Origin: Streptomyces uncialis
GTDB taxonomy: Bacteria > Actinomycetota > Actinomycetes > Streptomycetales > Streptomycetaceae
Assembly: GCF_001905345.1 (NCBI RefSeq)
Contig: NZ_LFBV01000001.1
Location: 445,321-509,320 of the forward strand
Direction: 5' to 3'
DNA: 64,000 bases
Position numbers and translations under genes: made by a program. Positions 15,969 to 25,548 of this stretch are shown piece after piece. Under the pieces are notes generated by a model that saw only the letters and a list, made by a program, of their open reading frames with translations, made no database searches and was not told where the DNA came from. Within the stretch, counting starts at the first letter, position 1. Each line of letters starts with the position of its first letter.

Positions 15969-16527
15969 CTCGGGACGGAGAACCCCCCACACCGGACCTC
16001 GTACCGAGCACGTCGGAACGAGGACGGACCCGCACCCGAAGACCGACAGCAAGAGGCAGCATTCAGGGGCGCGGGGAACTGCGCGAAACCACCGAGCGAC
16101 GGCACAGCAACGAAGTACGCCGACCCGGACGGACCTGGGAAGCGCAAGCGAAGGCGCCCCGCGGGGAACTGCGCGAAACCGAGGGCGGACCAGCACCCGA
16201 AGACCGACAGCGAGGGGCCAGCTTCCAGGGGCGCGGGGAACTGCGCACCCACCGAGCGACGGCACAGCAACGAAGTACGCCCAGCCGGGCGGACCTACGA
16301 AGCGCAAGCGAAGGCGCCCCGCGGAGAACTGCGCGAAACCCACCGAGCGACGGCACAGGAACGAAGTACGCCGACCCGGACAGACCTACGAAGCGCAAGC
16401 GAAGGCGACCCGCGGACGTACCACCCCCGAGCCCCCCGCCGCCGGGCTTCCGCAGGACACCACCCCTTCGGGGGGCCGCCCGCACCCGAAGGCATGACCC
16501 CACCCCACCTGGGCACTGATCGCCCCC
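15969..16527. repeat. Tandem array of the intergenic repeat family (copy R1)
   Basis: No gene. From about 16053 to 16432 the modules GGGGCGCGGGGAACTGCGCG and AAGCGCAAGCGAAGGCG, with a CGGCACAGCAACGAAGTACG core, recur three times or more at about 90-160 bp spacing. The phrase CCCGAAGACCGACAG appears before two of the units. It starts shortly after the vgb stop and ends before the GMC operon, so it forms the right edge of the acquired patch. Reading frames through it are low-complexity and not credible. Confidence 0.75.
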
Positions 16528-16959
16528 GTGCCGTGGACATGGAGAAGACACAGGGACCAGGGCCCGGAGAACGACCGGGACGACCGGGACCGGGCCGGGG
16601 AACAGGACTTCGTCACCCTGTCCGCCGAACTGACGGGATTCACCGCCGAGGAGCTGTACGCGACCGGCCTGGTCACCGAGTACCGGGACCTCGTGGCCCG
16701 GGAGGCGGGCCCCGACAACTACGCCCGCCTCGTCGGCGGCGAACCGCACACCGTCCCGGAACTGGTCCGCGCCATGACCCGTCTCTGGTACACCGGCAGC
16801 TGGCCGGGCCTGCGCGGCGGCGCGGGACCGTACCTCGTCTCCGCGAGGGCGTACGCCGGGGCACTGGTCTGGCGGGCCGCCGGGACCCCGGCCCCCGGCA
16901 CCACCGCCCCCGGCTTCGGCAGCTGGAGCGCCCCGCCCCCGGACGGGATCCCCCGGTGA
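16528..16959 (+). CDS. Small subunit of a GMC/sorbitol dehydrogenase-type oxidoreductase
   Basis: 143 residues from a GTG at 16528 (start uncertain, no clear RBS). The pattern FVTLSAELTGFTAEEL, MTRLWYTGSWPG, SARAYAGALVWRAAG and FGSWSAPP resembles the small subunits of FAD-dependent sorbitol or gluconate dehydrogenase complexes, which accompany and stabilise the large GMC subunit. No Tat signal is seen, unlike many periplasmic relatives. The stop overlaps the GTG of the GMC gene, so the two are translationally coupled. Confidence 0.7.
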   Translation: MPWTWRRHRDQGPENDRDDRDRAGEQDFVTLSAELTGFTAEELYATGLVTEYRDLVAREAGPDNYARLVGGEPHTVPELVRAMTRLWYTGSWPGLRGGAGPYLVSARAYAGALVWRAAGTPAPGTTAPGFGSWSAPPPDGIPR

Positions 16960-18800
16960 GCGGACCGCGGTACGACGTGATCGTGGTCGGCGCCGGGATC
17001 GCCGGTTCCCTGGTGGCCCGGCACCTCGGGGACCGGGGCCGCCGGGTCCTCGTCCTGGAGGCGGGCGAACACACCGCCGACCCGGACCGCGGCCACCGCG
17101 ACGCGCTGGAGCGCTATCTCGCCGCCCCCGCCAAGACCGCCGACTCCCCGTACCCGGCGAACCCGGCCGCCCCCTGGCCCACCGCCGTGGCCGGCGACGG
17201 TACCACCGGGCACCTCGTCCAGCGGGGCCCGCTCCCGTACGCCAGCGGCTATCTGCGTACCAACGGCGGCACCGGGAACATCTGGACCGGGCTGACCCCG
17301 CGCATGCTGCCCGAGGACTTCGACACCGAGGTCTTCGGCTACGGCCGCCGCTGGCCGCTCACCTACGCCGACCTCGAACCGCACTACCGCGCCGCCGAAC
17401 GGGAGATCGGGGTCGCCGCCGATGTGACCGAACAGCGCGACGCCGTCGGCCTGTCCTTCCCCGGCGGCTATGTCTTCCCCATGCGGGCGATCCCGCCGAG
17501 CCACCTCGACCGCACCCTGGCCGCCCGGCTCGACGGCCGCCGGGTCACGGACCCGGTCACCCGCGACGGCGTCGAACTGCGGGTCACCGGCACCCCGCAC
17601 GCCCGCAACAGCGCACCCCACCCCGGGTACGACGCGGGCGCGGGCTACGTCCCGGCGGGCGCGCACGGCCGCCCCGACCCGGACAGCCGCTGCGTCGGCA
17701 GCGCGACCTGCATCCCGCACTGCCCGTCCCACGCGAAGTACACCCCGCTCAAGACCCAGGCCCGGTGGTCGGGCTCGGTGACGCTGACCGCCCGCGCGGT
17801 GGTCAGCCGGGTCCTCACCGACGGAACGGGCCGCGCCACCGGCGTCGAGTACCGCGCCTACACGAACACCACCAGCCACACCACACCCACCACCCACACC
17901 GCCCACGTCACCCTCGCCGCGCACGCCGATGTCGTCGTCCTCGCCGCGCACGCCGTCGAGAACGCGCGGCTGCTCCTGCTGTCCGGTCTCGCGAACCGCA
18001 GCGACCAGGTCGGCCGCAACCTCATGGACCACCCGGTCCTGCTCACCTGGGGCCTGCTGCCGAAGCCCGTCGGCCCGTACCGGGGCCCCGGCTCCACCTC
18101 CGGCTTCGAAGGGTTCCGGTACGGGCCGGGCCGCCGGGTCCGCGCACCGTTCCGGATCGAGATCGGCAACTGGGGCTGGGTGTGGGCCAAGGGACCCGTC
18201 GACACCGATGTCGCCGAACTCGTCGGCCGGGGGATGTCCGGCGGAGCCCTGCGCGAGGCCCTCCACACCCGGCTGAGCCGCCAGTTCACCCTCCAGTTCG
18301 AGATGGAACAGGCCGCCGACCCCGCCAACCGGATCACCCTCGACCCGGTGCTCCGGGACACCCTCGGACTGCCGCGCCCGGTCGTCACCTACGACCTCGA
18401 CACCCATGTGCGGGACGGGATGGCCGCCGCCCGCGGGGTCTCCGAGCAGATCTTCGACCTCCTCGGCGCCGAGGACCACACCTCCTACCGGCCGCCCGGC
18501 GACTGGCCGGGCCGCTTCGAGCACCGCCGCCGCACCTACGCCTACCGGGGCGCGGGCCACGCCGCGGGCACCCACATCATGGGCGAGAGCCCCGGCACAT
18601 CCGTCGTCGACCCGTGGCAGCGCTGCTGGGACCACCCCGGGCTGTACGCGGTGGGCTGCGGCAGCATGCCGTCCGTCGCCACGTCCAACCCCACCCTCAC
18701 CATGGCGGCCCTCGCCCTGCGCAGCGCCGACCGGATCGAGGCCGACCTGACCGAACGGGACCGCCCGCTCACCGTCCTCGACCCCGGAGCCGCCGTATGA
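16956..18800 (+). CDS. GMC-family FAD-dependent oxidoreductase
   Basis: 614 residues. The N-terminal Rossmann motif VVGAGIAGSLVARHL (about 10-24) with the following acidic VLVLEAGE binds FAD. GGTGNIWTGLTPRM (about 105-118) fits the second GMC signature area, and CVGSATCIPHCPSHAKY supplies a cysteine-rich stretch seen in fungal-pyranose-oxidase-like and gluconate dehydrogenase large subunits. The C-terminal GMC_oxred_C block ends AGTHIMGE...YAVGCGSMPSVATSNPTLT, with the conserved His and Asn of the active site. The GTG overlaps the upstream stop and the stop overlaps the next ATG, so three genes form one operon. Alcohol or sugar substrate not predictable. Confidence 0.88.
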   Translation: MSGPRYDVIVVGAGIAGSLVARHLGDRGRRVLVLEAGEHTADPDRGHRDALERYLAAPAKTADSPYPANPAAPWPTAVAGDGTTGHLVQRGPLPYASGYLRTNGGTGNIWTGLTPRMLPEDFDTEVFGYGRRWPLTYADLEPHYRAAEREIGVAADVTEQRDAVGLSFPGGYVFPMRAIPPSHLDRTLAARLDGRRVTDPVTRDGVELRVTGTPHARNSAPHPGYDAGAGYVPAGAHGRPDPDSRCVGSATCIPHCPSHAKYTPLKTQARWSGSVTLTARAVVSRVLTDGTGRATGVEYRAYTNTTSHTTPTTHTAHVTLAAHADVVVLAAHAVENARLLLLSGLANRSDQVGRNLMDHPVLLTWGLLPKPVGPYRGPGSTSGFEGFRYGPGRRVRAPFRIEIGNWGWVWAKGPVDTDVAELVGRGMSGGALREALHTRLSRQFTLQFEMEQAADPANRITLDPVLRDTLGLPRPVVTYDLDTHVRDGMAAARGVSEQIFDLLGAEDHTSYRPPGDWPGRFEHRRRTYAYRGAGHAAGTHIMGESPGTSVVDPWQRCWDHPGLYAVGCGSMPSVATSNPTLTMAALALRSADRIEADLTERDRPLTVLDPGAAV

Positions 18801-19633
18801 GCCCACTGCCCTTGCCACCCGTCCCCGAGCCCTTCCGGCTGCCCTTCCACTACGGGGCGCTGCACCAGCTCGGCGCCGACTTCCCCGTCGACCCGGAACC
18901 GGTGCGCGCGGTGCTCGCCGAGCACCATCCGGCGCTGACCGCCGCGGAGTTCGAGGGACGGGCGCTGGTGTCGCTGAACTACCAGCTGTACTTCGCGCAG
19001 TACGCGGACGGGGGCGGGGTCACCCAGGAGATCGAGTACAGCGTCGTCGCGTACCCGGCGGGGGCGGAGGACCGGCTGCCCGCGCTCACCTACGCCCAGT
19101 ACGCGCGGGGCTGGGACCAGACGAAGCTGCTCGGTATCGCGCGGCTGCACGTCCTGTGCGACAACCCGTTCGCCGTCGAGGCCGGCCGCGCGCTGTTCGC
19201 GGAGCCCAAGCACCCGGGCCGGTTCGAGGCGCGGATGCCGTCGCCCAACGGGCCCGCCGGGGACGACTGGCACATCAGCTGCCGGACCGCGCCGGGGACG
19301 GGGGAGGGCACGGAGGTGTTCTCGCTGGCGGCCGGGCTCACCGGGCTGACCCCGCTGCCCGTGAACACCGCCCCGATCACCGGCTACGGCACCGATACCC
19401 GGGGCCGCACGCTCGCCGGGCCGATGAACGTCCACCAGCCCTACCGCTGGTACGACCTGACGGACCCCGCCGCGGCCGGCCGGGTGTCCCTCACCGTCCA
19501 TGACCCGGACCCGCCACTGGGCCGCGATCTGGCCCGTCTCGTCGCGGGCGCCGCGCCCGCCGGGGCCTGGACCTGCCAGTCGCCCCCGGTGGCGGCACAC
19601 CACCGCCCCTACTACCTCCCCGCCCGCCCCTGA
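18797..19633 (+). CDS. Acetoacetate decarboxylase-fold protein
   Basis: 278 residues. FHYGALHQLGADFPVDPEPV and the block LVSLNYQLYFAQYADGGGV followed by QEIEYSVVAYPAG resemble the acetoacetate decarboxylase-like beta-cone fold. I do not see the catalytic Lys-Lys context with certainty, so another activity of the fold (aldolase-dehydratase or ligand binding) is possible. The ATG overlaps the GMC stop by four bases. The operon pairing suggests it acts on the product of the oxidoreductase. Confidence 0.55.
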   Translation: MSPLPLPPVPEPFRLPFHYGALHQLGADFPVDPEPVRAVLAEHHPALTAAEFEGRALVSLNYQLYFAQYADGGGVTQEIEYSVVAYPAGAEDRLPALTYAQYARGWDQTKLLGIARLHVLCDNPFAVEAGRALFAEPKHPGRFEARMPSPNGPAGDDWHISCRTAPGTGEGTEVFSLAAGLTGLTPLPVNTAPITGYGTDTRGRTLAGPMNVHQPYRWYDLTDPAAAGRVSLTVHDPDPPLGRDLARLVAGAAPAGAWTCQSPPVAAHHRPYYLPARP

Positions 19634-19680
19634 GCGGGAGCGGTGGCGGAAAGGCGGCAGGGGCGGAGGAGGCGGGAACG

Positions 19681-19716
19681 GACGGACGGCCGGACCCCGG
19701 GGTCCGGCCGTCCGTC
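19681..19716. terminator. 36-bp perfect palindrome, bidirectional terminator
   Basis: GACGGACGGCCGGACCCC is followed directly by its reverse complement. It sits between the convergent GMC operon (ends 19633) and the SCO5918-like gene (ends 19728), placed to stop transcription from both sides. Confidence 0.85.
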
Positions 19717-19727
19717 AGAGGTATCGG

Positions 19728-20027
19728 CTAGCGCAGGCCCTCGTAGCCCTCGGCGGAGACGCTGCCGTCCACCGCACCCGCGGGCGCGGGCGCCGCGGCC
19801 TCCACACAGGTGAAGCCGAGCTTGGCCATCGCGCGGATGACCTCACCGGCGCTGAAGTCACGGCGGTCCTGCCCGGTGATGATCTGTCCCACCTGCTTGG
19901 CGGGGTACTGACGGCGTCCGATGATGACGGACTCACCGGTGATCGGCTCGGGCTTGATGCCCTTCATCGATTCCAGTACTCCGCCCTTGGTCAGGTCGAA
20001 CGGGAAACGGGCGATGACACAGCGCAT
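19728..20027 (-). CDS. SCO5918-family protein of the cold-shock locus
   Basis: 99 residues starting MRCVIARFPFDLTKGGVLES, with GESVIIGRRQYPAKQVGQII and a C-terminal FSAGEVIRAMAKLGF helix. This matches the small protein family conserved in Streptomyces next to the DEAD-box helicase and cold shock genes. Its function is unknown to me. GTGAGG precedes the ATG. The gap from the helicase stop is 78 bp on the same strand, so co-transcription is likely and a role with RNA or the cold response is a reasonable inference. Confidence 0.8.
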   Translation of the reverse strand: MRCVIARFPFDLTKGGVLESMKGIKPEPITGESVIIGRRQYPAKQVGQIITGQDRRDFSAGEVIRAMAKLGFTCVEAAAPAPAGAVDGSVSAEGYEGLR

Positions 20028-20105
20028 GATGCCTCACAGGTGGATGAGAGGGACGTTCCTGGCGGGATTGCTGAGAAGGGCGGCTTCCTGATCGATGCCC
20101 AGGGA

Positions 20106-21647
20106 CTAGGCAGTCTTCCCGTACGACGAGCGCCGCGCGCCACCGGACGAGGACGAGGACGAGGACGAGCGACGGGCGCCCGGACCGGGACGCCGACGCC
20201 CGCGCGAGGTGGTGGCGCCGCGCTTGGGACGCTCCACCGCGGGCGCGGCGATGACGACCGGGACACCCGACGGGATTCGGGCACCGGTGATGCGGCTCAG
20301 CTCCTCCTCACCCGGGCGGACCTGCGCGGTGTTCGGACGGATACCCGCGTCGGCCATGAGACGTGTCATGTCACGGCGCTGGTCCGGGGTGACCAGGGTG
20401 ACGACGCTGCCCGACTCACCCGCACGGGCCGTACGGCCACCGCGGTGGAGGTAATCCTTGTGGTCACTGGGCGGATCGACGTTGACGACGAGGTCCAGAT
20501 CGTCGACGTGGATACCGCGCGCCGCGACGTTCGTCGCCACGAGCACGCTCACATGACCGTTCTTGAACTGGTCCAGGGTGCGGTTGCGCTGCGGCTGCGA
20601 CTTGCCACCGTGCAGCGCGGACGCCCGCACCCCGACGCTCAGCAGGTGCTTCGTGAGCCGGTCCACCGCGTGCTTGGTGTCCAGGAACATGATCACCCGG
20701 CCCTCGCGCGCCGCGATCTCGGTCGTCGTCTGGTGCTTGTCCTCACCGCGGACGTGCAGGACGTGGTGCTCCATCGTGGTCACCGCGCCCGCCGACGGGT
20801 CGACGGAGTGGACGACCGGGTCGCTGAGGTAGCCGCGCACCAGCTTGTCGATGTTGCGGTCGAGCGTCGCGGAGAACAGCATCCGCTGGCCCCCGGGCAT
20901 CACCTGGTCGAGCAGTGCCGTGACCTGCGGCATGAAGCCCATGTCGGCCATCTGGTCGGCCTCGTCCAGGACGGTGATCCCGACCATGTCCAGCCGGCAG
21001 TCGCCCCGGTCGATGAGGTCCTTCAGCCGGCCCGGGGTCGCCACGACGACCTCGGCACCGCCGCGCAGCGCGCTGGCCTGCTTGCCGATGGACATACCGC
21101 CCACGACCGTGGCCAGCCGCAGCCGCACCGAGCGGGCGTACGGGGTGAGCGCGTCGGTGACCTGCTGCGCCAGCTCACGCGTCGGCACCAGCACCAGGGC
21201 CAGCGGACGACGGGGCTCGGCACGCCGCCCGGCGGTCCGGGCGAGCAGCGCGAGACCGAACGCGAGGGTCTTGCCGGACCCGGTGCGTCCGCGGCCCAGC
21301 ACATCGCGGCCCGCGAGGGTGTTCGGCAGGGTCGCGGCCTGGATCGGGAACGGGGTGGTCACACCTTCCGCGGCCAGCGCGGCCAGCAGCGGGGCGGGCA
21401 TGTCCAGATCGGCGAACGCCTCGACGGACGGCAGCGCGGGCGTCACCGTCACCGGCAGCGCGAACTCCTTGCGCCCGGCGGGGCGGCGACCGCCGCCGCC
21501 ACCACCCGAACGGCTCGGCGCGCCGGAGCGGCCACGGGACGCGCCGCCGGAGCCACCGAAGCCGCCGGAGCGGCCGGTGCCACGGCCCGCTGCCGCGGCA
21601 CCTTTACGGGCACGGGAGGATCGGTCGTTGGTACGTGTGCGGTTCAT
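20106..21647 (-). CDS. DEAD-box ATP-dependent RNA helicase
   Basis: 513 residues. In order: a Gly/Arg/Ser-rich N-terminus (1-55), the Q motif (PFPIQAATLPNTLAGRD), motif I GRTGSGKT, motif Ia PTRELAQQV, GG, TPGRLKDL (Ib), motif II DEAD, motif III SAT, then the second RecA domain with IMFLDTKHAVD, TNVAARGIHV (motif V) and HRGGRTARAG (motif VI). The C-terminus is Arg/Ser-rich. It unwinds RNA duplexes. The ATG at 21647 follows AGGAAGG; a longer frame upstream is not credible. It lies between a csp gene and the SCO5918-like gene, so cold induction is likely. Confidence 0.95.
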   Translation of the reverse strand: MNRTRTNDRSSRARKGAAAAGRGTGRSGGFGGSGGASRGRSGAPSRSGGGGGGRRPAGRKEFALPVTVTPALPSVEAFADLDMPAPLLAALAAEGVTTPFPIQAATLPNTLAGRDVLGRGRTGSGKTLAFGLALLARTAGRRAEPRRPLALVLVPTRELAQQVTDALTPYARSVRLRLATVVGGMSIGKQASALRGGAEVVVATPGRLKDLIDRGDCRLDMVGITVLDEADQMADMGFMPQVTALLDQVMPGGQRMLFSATLDRNIDKLVRGYLSDPVVHSVDPSAGAVTTMEHHVLHVRGEDKHQTTTEIAAREGRVIMFLDTKHAVDRLTKHLLSVGVRASALHGGKSQPQRNRTLDQFKNGHVSVLVATNVAARGIHVDDLDLVVNVDPPSDHKDYLHRGGRTARAGESGSVVTLVTPDQRRDMTRLMADAGIRPNTAQVRPGEEELSRITGARIPSGVPVVIAAPAVERPKRGATTSRGRRRPGPGARRSSSSSSSSGGARRSSYGKTA

Positions 21648-21944
21648 GGGGAACCTTCCTCGATGTGGCACGTATCGAGGAATTCCCGCAGCGATGAACA
21701 GCGCAGAGAATTGCAAGAACGAGCCAGTGGAAAAGCGAATGCGAATCCGTCCGGCGGGAAATCCCAGCGGGCTCGGAATCGGAAGTGCGGTACGTGGTCC
21801 GGGCCGGGAATCCGGGGTACGGGCCACGGGAAGCGCTGGTCTGTCGAGTGGCGTCCGGTGCGGTGCGGCGGGCCGGGCATTCCAGGAGCGCCACGAGTGG
21901 GGCGGCCCCGGGCCGGCGGCTGGGCCGCGTTCCGGAACGCAACG
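21648..21944 (-). other. Leader region of the DEAD-box helicase gene
   Basis: About 300 bp between the csp terminator and the helicase start. It is less GC-rich near 21660-21790. No ORF is supported. It probably holds the helicase promoter and a 5' leader. Confidence 0.4.
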
Positions 21945-21980
21945 AGCTGGGGCCCGCACCCCAAGGTACGGGCCCCAGCT
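21945..21980. terminator. Terminator hairpin after the second csp gene
   Basis: AGCTGGGGCCCG (21945-21956) pairs perfectly with CGGGCCCCAGCT (21969-21980) across 12 bases, 17 bp downstream of the csp stop on the minus strand. Confidence 0.85.
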
Positions 21981-21996
21981 GCTGTACGCGTGATGA

Positions 21997-22200
21997 TCAG
22001 GCGGGAACGATGTTCTCCGCCGTCGGGCCCTTCTGGCCCTGCGCGATGTCGAAGGTCACCTTCTGGCCTTCCTGAAGCTCACGGAAGCCCTGGGTGGCGA
22101 TGTTCGAGTAGTGGGCGAAGACGTCAGCGCCGCCGCCGTCCTGCTCGATGAAACCGAAACCCTTTTCGGCGTTGAACCACTTCACGGTGCCAGATGCCAT
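21997..22200 (-). CDS. Cold shock protein (CspA/CSD family)
   Basis: 67 residues, [20 protein letters not shown], one cold-shock domain with RNP1 GFGFI and RNP2 VFAHY. About two thirds identical to the Csp at 3866-4075. GAAGGAG lies about 6 bases before the ATG. The upstream 740 bp contain no gene, and the proximal part is unusually AT-rich for this genome, fitting a long cold-responsive leader. It ends in a strong hairpin and is followed by the helicase and the SCO5918-like gene on the same strand. Confidence 0.96.
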   Translation of the reverse strand: MASGTVKWFNAEKGFGFIEQDGGGADVFAHYSNIATQGFRELQEGQKVTFDIAQGQKGPTAENIVPA

Positions 22201-22942
22201 GTCAAATCTCCTTCGGGGCAGTGCCCGGCGTCCGCACTGTGCGGACGCCGTGTCGCCGCGATGATTGCCCCGCCCGGAAAAAAGCACCGGAAATACAGAA
22301 GTGCTCCCACCGGCAGTCAACACCAGTGAGGGCACTTGAAGTTTTTGGGAACCACAACTGCAACTTCGTCGACAGTAGCACGCCAGGATGGCTTCCGCAC
22401 TGTCGATATTTCCCCGTGCCCCGCCACCGGCATTCCCCGGACCATGCGCGGGCCCGTTTTTCCGCGCCTTCTCGTCGGAAACGGTTCGTTCCCGAGCCAA
22501 TATGTGATCCCACCCACGTACCCACCCGGCCCGGACACCCCGGCGATGCGGGAAAGTGCGCGACCACGTGCGATCGACACGTGTTCGGAGCGGGTCCGGT
22601 GTGTGTTCGAGGTGTGTTCGGCGTGCGTTCGGCAACGGTTCGGTGCGGGTCCCGGGGGGCCGGGGGTGCCGAGTGGTCGGGGGTGCGGTCGGTCGGGGGT
22701 GCGGTGGGGGGGCCTGGGCCCGGGTCCGGTACGGGCTGGGGGCCGGGCACGCTCCGGTTCGCCGCCGGTGACCGGGGACGGTGGGGCGGGCAACAGTGAG
22801 GCGGACCCGGACCCCGGACCGGGGCATCGGTGCACGGACCCGGGCATCGGCGCACGGGCGTGGCGGGAGGCCCGTTCCGCCCGCGGGGATCCGCCCGCCG
22901 ACCGCCGCCGGACCGCGGACCGCCGCCGGATAAAGTGCGGCG
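22201..22942 (-). promoter_or_regulatory. Gene-free region upstream of csp, probable long mRNA leader and promoter
   Basis: 742 bp between divergent csp (minus) and cobL (plus). The csp-proximal part (22260-22530) is AT-richer than its surroundings and contains GAAGTT (22338-22343) pairing with AACTTC about 18 bases away, as part of possible leader structure. The distal part (22580-22930) is G/C microrepeats (GTGTTCGG, GGGGGTGCGGT). No cobalamin riboswitch was recognised in front of cobL. Confidence 0.45.
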
Positions 22943-24304
22943 GTGACCCCCGAGCAGCCCCGTCCCCCCGCCGTCGTGACCCCCGCCGTCGTGACCCTCG
23001 TCGGCATCGGCCCGGACGGCTGGCAGGGTCTGGCCGAAGCCCCCCGCGCGGCCCTGCGCGCCGCCGGGACCGTCCTCGGCGCCCCGCGCCAGCTCGCGCT
23101 GCTCCCCGCCGAGTGCGCGGCGGAACGCGTTCCCTGGCCTTCCCCGCTGCGACCCGCCGTCCCCGGTCTCCTCGCGGCCCACGCCGGACGCCGGATCGTG
23201 GTCCTCGCCAGCGGCGACCCCATGTTCCACGGCATCGGCCGCGCCCTCGCGGAGATCGTCGGCCCGGCCGGCCTGCGGGTCCACCCGCACCCCTCGTCCG
23301 TCTCGTACGCCTGCGCCCGCTTGGGCTGGCCCGTCGAGGACACCGACGTGGTCTCGGCCGTCGGCCGCCCCGTGGAGCGGCTCGCCGCGCTGCTCCACCC
23401 CGGGCGCCGTGTCCTGGTCCTCAGCGCCGACGCGGACGGACCCGCGCGGGTGAGCGAACTGCTGCGGGAGCGCGGCTTCGGCCCCAGCCCGGTCCGGGTG
23501 CTCGAACAGCTCGGCGGCCCGGACGAGCACATCACCGCGCCCGCCACCGCCGACGACTGGTCCCGCCCCCCGGGCGACCCCCTCAACATCGTCGCCGTGG
23601 AGTGCGTCCGGGCGCCCGACGCCCTGCCCCTCGGGACGGTGCCCGGTCTGCCGGACACCGCGTACGAGCACGACGGCCAGCTCACCAAGCGCCATGTCCG
23701 CGCGGCGACGCTCGCCGTACTGGCGCCCGAGCCCGGACAGCTGCTCTGGGACATCGGCGGCGGCTCCGGTTCCATCGCCGTCGAGTGGCTGCGGGCCCAT
23801 CCGTCGTGCCGGGCGCTCAGCGTGGAACGTGACCCCGAGCGGGCGGCGCGGATCGTCCGCAACGCGCGTGCGCTCGGTGTCCCGGGGCTGCGCGTCGTCA
23901 CCGGGGCGGCACCCGCCGCGCTCGACGGGCTGCCCGCGCCCGACGCGGTGTTCATCGGCGGCGGACTGACCTCGGCGGGACTCCTCGACCGCTGCTGGGA
24001 CGCGCTCGCTCCCGGTGGCCGGCTCGTCGCGAACACCGTCACGCTGGAGTCCGAGGCCCTGCTGGCGGACGCCCGCCACCGGTACGGCGGGGAACTCGTC
24101 CGGCTCGCGGTCGCCCACGCGGTGCCCGTCGGCCGCTTCACCGGCTGGCGCCAGGCCATGCCCGTCACCCAGTGGTCCGTACGGAAGGCTCCCCCGGGGG
24201 CGTCCGACGGAGCGCCCGGGGCGCGGCACGGCGAGGAGCCGCCCCACGCACAGCGAAAGACCCAGGAACAGCGGGAACAGCGGGAACAGGGGGACGGCTC
24301 ATGA
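22943..24304 (+). CDS. cobL: Precorrin-6Y C5,15-methyltransferase (decarboxylating), CbiE-CbiT fusion
   Basis: 453 residues. Residues about 15-215 are a CbiE-type tetrapyrrole methylase ([41 protein letters not shown]). Residues about 230-420 are a CbiT-type Rossmann methyltransferase ([31 protein letters not shown] as SAM motif I, FIGGGL). Together they methylate precorrin-6Y at C5 and C15 and remove the C12 acetate carboxyl, giving precorrin-8. The GTG start has no clear RBS. The last 35 residues are charged low complexity. The stop overlaps the cobM ATG by four bases. Confidence 0.95.
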   Translation: MTPEQPRPPAVVTPAVVTLVGIGPDGWQGLAEAPRAALRAAGTVLGAPRQLALLPAECAAERVPWPSPLRPAVPGLLAAHAGRRIVVLASGDPMFHGIGRALAEIVGPAGLRVHPHPSSVSYACARLGWPVEDTDVVSAVGRPVERLAALLHPGRRVLVLSADADGPARVSELLRERGFGPSPVRVLEQLGGPDEHITAPATADDWSRPPGDPLNIVAVECVRAPDALPLGTVPGLPDTAYEHDGQLTKRHVRAATLAVLAPEPGQLLWDIGGGSGSIAVEWLRAHPSCRALSVERDPERAARIVRNARALGVPGLRVVTGAAPAALDGLPAPDAVFIGGGLTSAGLLDRCWDALAPGGRLVANTVTLESEALLADARHRYGGELVRLAVAHAVPVGRFTGWRQAMPVTQWSVRKAPPGASDGAPGARHGEEPPHAQRKTQEQREQREQGDGS

Positions 24305-25065
24305 CCGTGCACTTCATCGGCGCGGGGCCCGGGGCGGCGGATCTGATCACCGTGCGGGGCGCGCGGCTGCTCGCCTCCTGCGGGGTCTGTCTGTACGCGG
24401 GGAGCCTGGTGCCCCGTGAGCTGCTGGCGGAGTGCCCGCCGGACGCGCGGCTGATCGACACGGCCGATCTCACGCTCGACCGGATCACCGAGGAACTGGT
24501 GCGGGCGCACGGGGAGGGCCACGACGTGGCCCGGCTGCACTCGGGGGACCCGTCCGTGTTCAGCGCGGTCGCCGAGCAGATGCGGCGCCTCGACGCGGCG
24601 GGCGTGCCGTACGAGGTGGTGCCCGGGGTGCCCGCGTTCGCCGCGGCGGCGGCGGCGCTCAAGCGGGAGCTGACGGTGCCGACCGTGGGGCAGACCGTCG
24701 TACTGACCCGGGTCGCGCACCGGGCCACGCCGATGCCGCCGGGGGAGGACCTGGCGACGCTGGGGCGCAGCGGCGCGCTGATCGTGCTGCACCTCGCGGT
24801 GCGGTTCGTCGACCGGGTGGTCGAGGAGCTGCTCCCGCACTACGGGGCGGAGTGCCCCGTCGCGGTGGTCGCGTACGCGAGCCGTCCGGAGGAGGTCGTG
24901 CTGCGGGGCACGCTGGGTGACATCGCGGGGCGGGTGCGCGAGGCGGGTGTCCTGCGGACGGCGGTCATCATGGTGGGCCGCACGCTGGGCGCGGAGCAGT
25001 TCCCGGACAGCTATCTGTACAGCGCGGGACGGGACCGCGGAGGGCCGCCTTCGCTTGCGCCCTGA
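24301..25065 (+). CDS. cobM: Precorrin-4 C11-methyltransferase
   Basis: 254 residues, typical for the family. [18 protein letters not shown] is the N-terminal tetrapyrrole methylase motif; [27 protein letters not shown] and [13 protein letters not shown] are the SAM and substrate pocket signatures. The enzyme methylates precorrin-4 at C11 to give precorrin-5 in the aerobic cobalamin pathway. It starts within the cobL stop (ATGA), so the pair is translationally coupled. Repeat sequence begins straight after the stop, and the last codons already run into it. Confidence 0.95.
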   Translation: MTVHFIGAGPGAADLITVRGARLLASCGVCLYAGSLVPRELLAECPPDARLIDTADLTLDRITEELVRAHGEGHDVARLHSGDPSVFSAVAEQMRRLDAAGVPYEVVPGVPAFAAAAAALKRELTVPTVGQTVVLTRVAHRATPMPPGEDLATLGRSGALIVLHLAVRFVDRVVEELLPHYGAECPVAVVAYASRPEEVVLRGTLGDIAGRVREAGVLRTAVIMVGRTLGAEQFPDSYLYSAGRDRGGPPSLAP

Positions 25066-25548
25066 GGTCCGTCCGGCGGGACGCGCTTCGTTCCTGTGCG
25101 GTCGCTCGTCGTTTTCGCGCGGTTCCCCGCGGGTCGCCTTCGCTTGCGCTTCCCAGGTCCGTCCGGCGGGACGCGCTTGTCCCTGTGCGGGTCGCTCGTG
25201 GGGTGCGCGGTTCCTCGCGCCCCTGGGTACTCGGTGCGGGGCGTACTTCGTTGCTGTGCCGTCGTTCGGTGGTTTCGCGCAGTTCCCCGCGCCCCTTTGG
25301 GGCGCGTTCTGCTGTCTTTCGGGTCGGGGCCGGTCGGGATTCTCCGTCCTCGCTCCAACGCGCTCGGTCGGACGTCCCTCTTGCCGTACTGAAGAGCATC
25401 GGAGTCTGCGGGCAGAGATTCCCGCCCACCCCCTTGCGTAGCCGGGCGACTGCGCGAGGAGGGTGGTTCAGCCCCTGCCTCGGTTGCTGACAGCCCGCAA
25501 CCTGACGGCCGCCTCAAGAGGCTCATCGACTCCCGACTGAGGTGTGTC
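25066..25548. repeat. Intergenic repeat family, long copy (R2, reverse orientation)
   Basis: No gene. Modules in order on the plus strand: CGCCTTCGCTTGCGCTTCCC, CGCGGTTCCTCGCGCCCC, CGTACTTCGTTGCTGTG, CGCGCAGTTCCCCGCGCCCC (25280-25300), CGGTCGGGATTCTCCGTCCT (25330-25350), and GAAGAGCATCGGAGTCTGCG running into AGATTCCCGCCCACCCCC (25391-25437). The same modules, inverted, fill 42000-42400. It lies between convergent cobM and the DUF6236 gene. Confidence 0.8.

Noticed and set aside
25011-25526. Apparent proteins with [15 protein letters not shown]-like repeats in several intergenic regions
   Set aside because: These are translations of the non-coding repeat family found in several unrelated places.
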